DNA from: an uncultured Lachnospiraceae bacterium
GTDB lineage: Bacteria; Bacillota; Clostridia; Lachnospirales; Lachnospiraceae
Direction of reading: 5' to 3'
Length of the DNA stretch: 11,711 bases
Assembly (NCBI GenBank): GCA_902797705.1
Contig: CADBTX010000013.1
Location: forward strand, 1 to 11,711
Shown here in pieces: positions 6,184 to 11,711 of this stretch (the stretch's first letter is position 1; each line of letters begins with the position of its first letter). Position numbers and translations under genes: made by a program. The notes under the pieces are model-generated. The model saw nothing but the letters and a program-made list of their open reading frames with translations. It was not told where the DNA came from and made no database searches.

Positions 6184-7130
6184 CCGAGCTACTATTAATC
6201 AGGGAGAGACTGAAGGAGTTGTACGGGAGGTTTGATATCTATATCATCCCCTTTCTCCGGTTTCTTCTGGCAATAACAACATACACGATGATAAACCGGA
6301 ATATCGGTTTTATGGATAAGCTGGACAGTGCAGCTCTTGTTTTCGGAACTTCTCTTGTAAATGCCTTTCTGCCTGTGAATGCCATAGTCCTTTTCGCAGG
6401 TATCTTTGTGGTTCTGCATTTATACAGGCTTTCCCTAATATGTGCGGGAGTGATACTGATACTTTTCGTGCTTTTATTTCTGCTGTATTTCCACTTCGCG
6501 CCGAGGGACGGGATCGCGGTTCTTCTGACGCCTCTTCTCTGCGCTCTGGGAATGCCCTATATCCTGCCCCTTGTATTCGGGCTCATCGGCACCATATTTT
6601 CCCCCATACCCATCGTATGCGGTGTGGTGGTCTATTATTCGCTGCTCTATGTAAAGACCAACGGACCCTCCCTTCAGGACATGGATATAGAGGCTCTTTC
6701 AAAGGAATTGAAATCGCTGGTGGACGGTATCATGGGAAACCAGACAATGAGAGTGATGATGCTGGCTCTGGGACTGTCCTGCCTTGTGGTTTATCTCCTG
6801 CATAAGATCTCAATAAAATACAGCTGGACCATAGCGGTCATAGCAGGGGGCATCGTTGAACTTGTAGCCATGCTCTACGGGAAGCTTCACTACGATCTGG
6901 ATCTTTCCTCTGCGGGTCTTTTCCTCGGAATACTTCTGTCAATGTTGCTGGCAGTCATCATACAGTTCTTTATACTATCGGTGGACTATGTCAGAACGGA
7001 ATTTCTGCAGTTTGAAGATGATGAATATTATTATTATGTAAAAGCTGTTCCGAAACTGTCGGTTTCTATCCCGGAAAAGAGGGTGAAAAAGATCTCGGGG
7101 CAGGGAGAGCGCAGAAAGACTGAAGAATGA
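6180..7130 (+). CDS. Uncharacterised polytopic membrane protein upstream of cdaA
   Basis: This 316-residue protein has about 8 hydrophobic segments: roughly 20-38, 52-79, 85-105, 112-137, 139-157, 191-209, 215-233 and 244-268. A cytoplasmic-looking amphipathic linker (NGPSLQDMDIEALSKELKSL, 161-180) divides a five-helix from a three-helix part. The C-terminal tail after the last helix has a striking acidic-aromatic stretch, QFEDDEYYYYVKAVPKLSV (277-295), then a charged end. I do not recognise a transporter or enzyme signature and assign no function. I recall similar tails in unnamed clostridial proteins next to diadenylate cyclase genes, but could not check. It overlaps the gene before by ATGA (6180-6183) and cdaA after by ATGA (7127-7130). 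No Shine-Dalgarno is evident at either junction, so fixed-ratio coupled synthesis with CdaA is likely. Confidence 0.85.
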   Translation: MTELLLIRERLKELYGRFDIYIIPFLRFLLAITTYTMINRNIGFMDKLDSAALVFGTSLVNAFLPVNAIVLFAGIFVVLHLYRLSLICAGVILILFVLLFLLYFHFAPRDGIAVLLTPLLCALGMPYILPLVFGLIGTIFSPIPIVCGVVVYYSLLYVKTNGPSLQDMDIEALSKELKSLVDGIMGNQTMRVMMLALGLSCLVVYLLHKISIKYSWTIAVIAGGIVELVAMLYGKLHYDLDLSSAGLFLGILLSMLLAVIIQFFILSVDYVRTEFLQFEDDEYYYYVKAVPKLSVSIPEKRVKKISGQGERRKTEE

Positions 7131-8017
7131 CCGGACAAGTTCCATCCCTTGTGGATTTCATCCAAAAATACATATCCTTTGATTCCATCCCCATGATGGT
7201 GGGCACGGACTTTATAGAGATCCTTATCATAACCTTCCTGATATACGAGCTTATGGTATGGATCAAGAATACCAAGGCCTGGTCACTGCTCCGGGGCATG
7301 GTCATCATCGGGGTTTTTATCACCCTTGCCTATATCTTCCAGATGAATACCATAATCTGGATAGTCCGTAATGCGCTGAACGTGGCTATCATGGCGTTAG
7401 TGGTCATCTTCCAGCCGGAGCTCAGAAAAGCTCTGGACGTCCTCGGCCGGAAAAACATCCTTTCGGAATTCGTGGCCTTCAATATTTCCCAGAATACAGA
7501 TGAGAGATTTTCCGACAGAACGGTGCAGGAGATAATCAAGTCCTGCTATGAAATGGGGCGGGAGAGGACCGGAGCCCTTATCGTGATAGAGCAGAATGAC
7601 TCCCTTTCGGAATATGAACGGACCGGTATCGAACTGGATTCCATCGTATCCAGCCAGCTTCTCATCAATATCTTTGAACATAATACACCCCTTCATGACG
7701 GAGCGGTGATAATCCGGGGAAACAGGGTGACATCCGCCACCTGTTATCTTCCCCTGTCCGATAATATGGAGCTTTCAAAGGAACTCGGCACCAGGCACAG
7801 AGCCGGGGTCGGGATTTCCGAGGCGACGGATTCCCTTACCATCATTGTTTCCGAAGAAACGGGAAGAGTGTCTGTTGCATACGAGGGCCGGCTTTACAGG
7901 AATCTGGATATCAATGAATTAAAGGAGCACCTTATCAGGCTGCAGAACAAGACCAGGAAGAACGGAGACGAGAAGAAGGGTCTCTTCTTCCTTCGGGGAA
8001 AAGGTGGTGATGCCTGA
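7127..8017 (+). CDS. cdaA: Diadenylate cyclase CdaA (c-di-AMP synthase)
   Basis: This 296-residue protein converts two ATP to cyclic di-AMP at the membrane. Three N-terminal helices (about 28-45, 57-71, 75-95) are followed by the conserved FQPELRKALDVLGR linker (95-108) and a cytoplasmic DAC domain (about 115-275). The two catalytic signatures are intact: DGA at 191-193 in LHDGAVII, and RHR at 223-225 in GTRHRAG. The C-terminal tail is Lys/Gly-rich. Length agrees with CdaA/DacA. The start overlaps the preceding membrane gene (ATGA) and the stop overlaps cdaR (TGATG at 8015-8019). c-di-AMP controls potassium and osmolyte uptake and wall homeostasis in Firmicutes; CdaA is regulated by CdaR and GlmM, both encoded next. 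The presence of two extra membrane genes fused translationally upstream is not part of the classical three-gene module. Confidence 0.97.
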   Translation: MTGQVPSLVDFIQKYISFDSIPMMVGTDFIEILIITFLIYELMVWIKNTKAWSLLRGMVIIGVFITLAYIFQMNTIIWIVRNALNVAIMALVVIFQPELRKALDVLGRKNILSEFVAFNISQNTDERFSDRTVQEIIKSCYEMGRERTGALIVIEQNDSLSEYERTGIELDSIVSSQLLINIFEHNTPLHDGAVIIRGNRVTSATCYLPLSDNMELSKELGTRHRAGVGISEATDSLTIIVSEETGRVSVAYEGRLYRNLDINELKEHLIRLQNKTRKNGDEKKGLFFLRGKGGDA

Positions 8018-9390
8018 TGATAGAGACAGCAGTTGGAATGTTTAAGAAACTGACCGGAAATCTGGGACTGAAGCTGGTATCTCTGGGACTTGCCTTCCTT
8101 TTGTGGCTCTTTGTGGTGAGCATTGAAAATCCCGTGATGAGTTACTCTTTTTCATCCATTCCCATTACGGTGGAGAATGCCGATGTGATGGAGGATCAGG
8201 GGAAAGCCTTTGAACTTAATGACTCCAGCAGGTCGGTTACGGTTACGGTAAAGGCTGAGAGATCCGTGCTCTCCGAGCTTTCCAGGGATAACATCAAGGC
8301 CACCGTTGACATGACGGAGCTTAACGGGAATAAGGTTCCGATCAACGTTAAATCCACCCGTTATGCCGACAGGATACAGAATATCAGTCCTGCAAAGGAA
8401 TATGCCAACGTGACCATTGAAGACCTGGCGTCTTCCCAGTTCCGGATACATGTGGAGACAAACGGAAACCTTCCCGAGGGATACGCCGTCGGTACCTGTT
8501 CCGTGCAGAATAACGTGGTACGGGTGAAGGGACCTGAATCCATCGTGAATTCCATTTCCGACGCGGTGGTCAGGGTCAATGTTTCCGGAATGACAAATGA
8601 GATACATACAGTACTTCCAATACTTCTGCTGGATGAGTCCGGAGCCCCGGTGGATACCGAGACTCTGGAGGTTTCACTGGATCAGGTTTCCACATCTGTG
8701 GAGATCTGGAAGGTTGTGGAGATACCGGTTTACGGAAGCTGTACGGGAACTCCGGCTCTTGGCTTTGTGCCCACGGGAACCGTCACAGTGGATCCTTCCA
8801 CCATATTTGTCACCGGTGACAGTAAGGCTCTTGGCGGTCTGAGTTCTGTCACTATCCCGGAAGGAGAACTGGATATTACAGGTGCAACAGGTGATGTTAC
8901 GGCTGAGATAAAGATCACAGGTTATCTCCCGGAGGGAATATACCCGGATCCTTCCCGTGGCGTGGATACAGTTAAGATCACGGCTAATGTGGAGCAGGCA
9001 AGGTCTGAGGTGCTTCAGGTACCATATTCGAATCTTCAGGTAACGGGACTTCCTGAGAATATGACGGTTGGAAATGATATGACTGCCAGCATGGTGGCAG
9101 TTACCGTAAGGGGATTAAAATCCACTCTTGACGGACTTAAGGGCGAGAGCATGACCGGAGTCCTGGATCTCTCGGAAGTGCCCGTAAATGAAAACGGTAC
9201 GGTGACCCCGGGCTCCTATGCGGGAGCGGTGACGCTGAACCTTCCGGAGGGAGTGACCCAGGATACCGCAGTTGCCCATGTGCTTCTCCAGGTAAACGGA
9301 GATACTGCGGACGGCACGGATGACGCCGTGGAGGACGGGCAGACTGATGACGGAAACGATACCCCGGAAGACGGGGAAGACGGGGAATAA
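8017..9390 (+). CDS. cdaR: CdaR, YbbR-domain regulator of diadenylate cyclase
   Basis: This 457-residue protein has one N-terminal membrane anchor (NLGLKLVSLGLAFLLWLFVV, 15-34) and a long extracytoplasmic part. That part appears to contain four YbbR-type beta repeats (roughly 44-125, 132-213, 222-315 and 320-425), judged from recurring patterns such as LPEGYAV, VRVKGP and VTVRGL. CdaR binds CdaA in the membrane and modulates its activity. The last 31 residues (427-457) are an acidic, disordered-looking tail with repeated EDGEDGE, encoded by a 9-base tandem repeat near 9367-9387; no basic residue is visible in it. AAGGTGGTG at 8000-8008 lies 8 bases before ATG 8017, which overlaps the cdaA stop. 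A second in-frame ATG at 8038 would remove seven residues and cannot be excluded as the start. Confidence 0.93.
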   Translation: MIETAVGMFKKLTGNLGLKLVSLGLAFLLWLFVVSIENPVMSYSFSSIPITVENADVMEDQGKAFELNDSSRSVTVTVKAERSVLSELSRDNIKATVDMTELNGNKVPINVKSTRYADRIQNISPAKEYANVTIEDLASSQFRIHVETNGNLPEGYAVGTCSVQNNVVRVKGPESIVNSISDAVVRVNVSGMTNEIHTVLPILLLDESGAPVDTETLEVSLDQVSTSVEIWKVVEIPVYGSCTGTPALGFVPTGTVTVDPSTIFVTGDSKALGGLSSVTIPEGELDITGATGDVTAEIKITGYLPEGIYPDPSRGVDTVKITANVEQARSEVLQVPYSNLQVTGLPENMTVGNDMTASMVAVTVRGLKSTLDGLKGESMTGVLDLSEVPVNENGTVTPGSYAGAVTLNLPEGVTQDTAVAHVLLQVNGDTADGTDDAVEDGQTDDGNDTPEDGEDGE

Positions 9391-9415
9391 CAGACAGTAA
9401 AAAGAGGAGTTGATC

Positions 9416-10765
9416 ATGGCCAGACTATTCGGAACAGACGGAGTGAGAGGCGTCGCCAATACAGAGCTTACGCCCATGCTCGCAATGCAGCTTGGAGCGG
9501 CGGGGGCGTATGTCCTTACAGAGGAGCATGCCTACAGACCTACCATCATGGTGGGATGCGATACCAGGGTGTCGGGAGACATGCTGGCAAATGCCCTGAT
9601 GGCAGGGATCTGCTCGGTGGGAGCCAATGCCGTATATGTCGGCGTAATGCCTACCCCGGCCATTGCTTATCTCACAAGGAAATACAAGGTGGATGCGGGG
9701 GTTGTTATATCTGCCTCCCATAACCCTGTGGAATTCAACGGAATAAAGTTTTTTAACGGCGACGGATATAAACTGTCCGATGAAATGGAGGACAGGATAG
9801 AAGCCCATATAAAAGAGGGAAATAAGGGGCTTCCCCAGCCTACAGGCTCCAGAGTGGGAAAGATAAAATACAGAAGGGACGCCAGGGAAGAGTACATCAA
9901 CCATTCCATGCGGCAGATAAACACGGATCTTCACGGAATGAAGATAGTTGTGGACTGTGCGGAGGGAGCGGCTTACTTTACTTCTGTGGAGACCCTGAAA
10001 GAACTGGGGGCCGAGGTGATAGCCATACATAATAATCCCGACGGTTCCAACATCAATGCAAACTGCGGCTCTACCCATATGGAGGAGCTCTGCGCCAGGG
10101 TGGTGATGGAGCATGCGGATCTGGGACTGGCCTTTGACGGGGATGCGGACCGGCTCCTTGCCTGCGATGAGAACGGCCACCTTGTCAACGGGGATGAGAT
10201 AATGGCCATAATCGGAAACTACATGAAGGAGCAGGGTACCCTTGAAAAGGATACCATCGTGGTCACTGTGATGACCAATCTGGGCTTCCTTCTCATGGGT
10301 AAGGAAAAGGGCATAAATGTCGAGCAGACCAAGGTCGGAGACCGGTACGTCCTGGAGCATATGAGGGAGATCGGAGCATCTCTCGGCGGTGAGCAGTCAG
10401 GGCATATTATCTTCTTAAATGAGAACACAACGGGAGACGGACTGCTGTCGGCGCTTCACCTTCTGGAAGTGGTGAAGCTCACGGGTAAGAAGCTTTCCGA
10501 ACTGGCGAAGGTCATGGAGGTTCTTCCGCAGTCTCTCTGCAATGCCAAGGTTCCGAACCACAAGAAGGAGAGCTACATGGATTATCCTGAAGTCAGGGAT
10601 TCCATTGCAGAGCTTGAGAAAAAATATGCAGGGGAAGGCAGGATACTGATCCGTCCTTCCGGCACGGAGCCTCTGGTCAGGGTGATGATAGAGGGCAAGG
10701 ATCAGAGGATGATAGAGAAGGACGCCAGGGAACTGGCGGAGCTTATAGAAAGCACGGTACTCTGA
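9416..10765 (+). CDS. glmM: Phosphoglucosamine mutase GlmM
   Basis: This 449-residue enzyme interconverts glucosamine-6-phosphate and glucosamine-1-phosphate, the step before UDP-GlcNAc and peptidoglycan precursors. All alpha-D-phosphohexomutase signatures are present: N-terminal [10 protein letters not shown] (3-12), catalytic phosphoserine loop VVISASHNP with Ser 101, metal-binding DGDADR (241-246), sugar-binding GEQSGH (325-330) and phosphate-binding [11 protein letters not shown] (413-423). ATG 9416 is chosen because AGGAG at 9405-9409 lies 6 bases upstream and the family begins [12 protein letters not shown]. An in-frame TTG at 9410 overlaps the end of that Shine-Dalgarno region and is unlikely. 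It follows cdaR after 25 bases. In other Firmicutes GlmM binds and inhibits CdaA, which ties wall precursor supply to c-di-AMP level. It is probably the last gene of this block. Confidence 0.97.
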   Translation: MARLFGTDGVRGVANTELTPMLAMQLGAAGAYVLTEEHAYRPTIMVGCDTRVSGDMLANALMAGICSVGANAVYVGVMPTPAIAYLTRKYKVDAGVVISASHNPVEFNGIKFFNGDGYKLSDEMEDRIEAHIKEGNKGLPQPTGSRVGKIKYRRDAREEYINHSMRQINTDLHGMKIVVDCAEGAAYFTSVETLKELGAEVIAIHNNPDGSNINANCGSTHMEELCARVVMEHADLGLAFDGDADRLLACDENGHLVNGDEIMAIIGNYMKEQGTLEKDTIVVTVMTNLGFLLMGKEKGINVEQTKVGDRYVLEHMREIGASLGGEQSGHIIFLNENTTGDGLLSALHLLEVVKLTGKKLSELAKVMEVLPQSLCNAKVPNHKKESYMDYPEVRDSIAELEKKYAGEGRILIRPSGTEPLVRVMIEGKDQRMIEKDARELAELIESTVL

Positions 10766-10814
10766 TCCGGAGCGTGTATCATTTTTGCGGTTTTTCGCCG
10801 CCGGCATTTTGGTA

Positions 10815-10842
10815 AGATTGTATACTATAGATTGTATATTAT
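10815..10842 (+). repeat. 14-bp tandem repeat in the ptsH promoter region
   Basis: AGATTGTATACTAT (10815-10828) is followed immediately by AGATTGTATATTAT (10829-10842), differing at one base. The second copy contains the proposed -35 element. Spacing of 14 bp is not a full number of helical turns, so cooperative binding on one face is not implied. A duplicated operator or a recent slippage event are both possible. Confidence 0.75.
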
Positions 10843-10860
10843 TAAGTTATATGGTATAAT
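10832..10860 (+). promoter_or_regulatory. Sigma-A-type promoter for the HPr gene
   Basis: TTGTAT (10832-10837) as -35 is separated by exactly 17 bases from TATAAT (10855-10860), a perfect -10. A TG at 10852-10853 gives an extended -10. Transcription would begin near 10867, leaving a leader of about 37 bases. The stretch is AT-rich, unlike the flanking genes. The -10 lies inside the 12-bp palindrome GTATAATTATAC (10854-10865), which could act as an operator. Confidence 0.8.
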
Positions 10861-10903
10861 TATACAAAACATCTTTATCAGTTTAAAGTAACGAGGAAAC
10901 AAA

Positions 10904-11167
10904 ATGGTCAGTCAGAAGATAGTCATAAAAAATCCCACCGGCCTTCATCTCCGCCCGGCGGGGATCCTTTGCAAGGAGGCAATGGAGTATAAATCTCTTA
11001 TCACATTCAGATTCAGGGAAAATACTGCAAACGCGAAGAGCGTTCTCAGCGTTCTCGGCGCATGTGTAAAGAGCGGTGATGAGATAGAACTTATGTGTGA
11101 AGGAGAGGATGAGGAAGAGGCGCTGAAGGCTCTTATTCAGGCTATAGAGAGCGGATTGGGCGAATGA
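10904..11167 (+). CDS. ptsH: HPr family phosphocarrier protein
   Basis: This 87-residue protein is of standard HPr length. It has the active-site motif NPTGLHLRPAG with His 15, the residue that takes phosphate from phosphoenolpyruvate via enzyme I and passes it to sugar-specific EII proteins. Ser 46 is in the AKSVLSVL segment and corresponds to the HPr kinase/phosphatase site used in Firmicute catabolite repression. Keeping His 15 argues against Crh, which lacks it. GAGGAAAC at 10893-10900 precedes ATG 10904. It has its own promoter and is not next to ptsI. Its TGA stop overlaps the next gene's ATG (ATGA, 11164-11167), which is unusual for ptsH. Confidence 0.95.
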   Translation: MVSQKIVIKNPTGLHLRPAGILCKEAMEYKSLITFRFRENTANAKSVLSVLGACVKSGDEIELMCEGEDEEEALKALIQAIESGLGE

Positions 11168-11711
11168 GTTTGTTTTTGGCTGTCCTTCACTGGGCGATCA
11201 CTTTTTTTACGGACCGGCTGGTATTCACATGGACCGGTGACAGCGATATCTTTAACTACATAGGCTGCAAGGCAGTTCTTCTTATATTGCTCATTGTGAT
11301 ATGGAAAGCGCTTCTGGAGCGGAAGAAGGATACCTTGTCCATTCTGAGATTTGCGGGGATATATCTTATCCCCCTTATTTTTGTCCTGATCTTTAAGCTC
11401 CCCGAGGGGTATATCTCAAATGATGAGAACCTTATATTTGAACAGGCAAAAACCCTTTCCGATTACACCTGGTTCTCCTATCTGACAACCTGGTACTATA
11501 TCATTTCCATGATGCTTATCCCCTGGAAATACGGTCCCATCATCGTAAAGGTCCTGATACAGGCGCTGGTTGGAGGCTATATTGTTAAAAGATCCGTGAA
11601 TCTCTTTGGTTTGAAGGCAGGATGCCTTGTATATATCCCCTTTCTCTTTTATCCGGTCATGGCTTATACCACCTCTGCTCACAGGATACCGGTGTACTAT
11701 CTTCTCTACGC
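11164..11711 (+). CDS. Polytopic membrane protein, 5' part; possible GT-C-like glycosyltransferase
   Basis: An open frame begins at ATG 11164, overlapping the HPr stop, and runs uninterrupted to the window edge (182 codons plus two bases). The product is hydrophobic, with membrane segments at about 5-15, 36-50, 62-79, 110-120 and 152-170. Between the third and fourth is a polar loop (about 80-105) beginning LPEGYISNDENLIFEQAKTL. An Asn-Asp-Glu loop after the early helices and aromatic-rich TWYYIIS and RIPVYYLLY segments recall integral-membrane GT-C glycosyltransferases or polysaccharide polymerases, but this is a weak resemblance and no family can be assigned from the fragment. No clear Shine-Dalgarno is seen, so translation is probably coupled to HPr. 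Confidence 0.7.
   Translation, partial: MSLFLAVLHWAITFFTDRLVFTWTGDSDIFNYIGCKAVLLILLIVIWKALLERKKDTLSILRFAGIYLIPLIFVLIFKLPEGYISNDENLIFEQAKTLSDYTWFSYLTTWYYIISMMLIPWKYGPIIVKVLIQALVGGYIVKRSVNLFGLKAGCLVYIPFLFYPVMAYTTSAHRIPVYYLLY

Noticed and set aside
6440..6805. 121-codon plus-strand frame inside the 316-residue membrane gene
   Set aside because: Out of frame with a long hydrophobic gene coupled to both neighbours; it has no ribosome site and no recognisable features.
9410..9415. TTG 9410 as the glmM start
   Set aside because: It lies next to the AGGAG Shine-Dalgarno (9405-9409), leaving no spacer. ATG 9416 has correct spacing and the family N-terminus.
9425..10360. 311-codon open frame on the minus strand opposite glmM
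   Set aside because: It lies wholly antisense to a gene with every GlmM motif intact, shows no recognisable domain, and has the His/Gly-rich look of a shadow frame.
10767..10804. Intrinsic terminator after glmM
   Set aside because: Only weak pairing is possible (CCGG-GCG with CGC-CCGG around a long loop, or GCGG/CCGC), and no T-tract follows a stable stem. A terminator is expected here but I cannot point to one convincingly.
11416..11682. 88-codon minus-strand frame near the window end
   Set aside because: The plus strand carries an uninterrupted hydrophobic frame from 11164 coupled to HPr, which explains this region better.

Overview
The window looks like chromosomal DNA of a motile, low-to-mid GC Firmicute, most probably a member of the Lachnospiraceae or a close clostridial relative. 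This rests on gene order (mbl followed by flhO/flhP-type rod genes; comFC followed by a yvyF-like gene; cdaA-cdaR-glmM), on AGG/AGA arginine and ATA isoleucine codon use, on strong AGGAGG-type ribosome binding sites and on TTG starts. The assignment is inference from content, not from a database match. All supported genes lie on the + strand and are tightly packed; no gene-free stretch exceeds 300 bases.

Layout. 1-114 is the 3' end of an MreB/Mbl-type actin homologue. 115-207 is a gap containing a degenerate tandem repeat that starts inside the mbl end. 208-1860 holds two tandem paralogous flagellar rod genes (flhO/flhP, FlgF/FlgG family). 1861-1968 holds two consecutive inverted-repeat structures. 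1969-2382 encodes a rod-binding protein resembling the N-terminal half of FlgJ. It is coupled by a 4-base overlap to a RecD2-type helicase (2379-4610), which overlaps a ComFC-type phosphoribosyltransferase (4594-5310). A small two-zinc-ribbon YvyF-like flagellar-locus protein follows (5371-5781).

5791-10765 is a tightly coupled block: two uncharacterised membrane proteins (130 and 316 residues), the diadenylate cyclase CdaA, its regulator CdaR and phosphoglucosamine mutase GlmM. CdaA-CdaR-GlmM is the well-known Firmicute c-di-AMP and cell-wall precursor module. The two membrane proteins overlap each other and cdaA by ATGA junctions and are the best candidates here for an undescribed partner system of c-di-AMP synthesis.

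After glmM, 10766-10903 carries a convincing sigma-A-type promoter built into a 14-bp tandem repeat and a 12-bp palindrome. It drives an HPr phosphocarrier (10904-11167), which is coupled by ATGA overlap to a polytopic membrane protein, possibly a GT-C-like glycosyltransferase, that runs off the window end.

Together the genes link cell-shape and wall growth (Mbl, GlmM, c-di-AMP), the flagellar rod that crosses that wall, DNA repair or uptake functions, and sugar-transport signalling.
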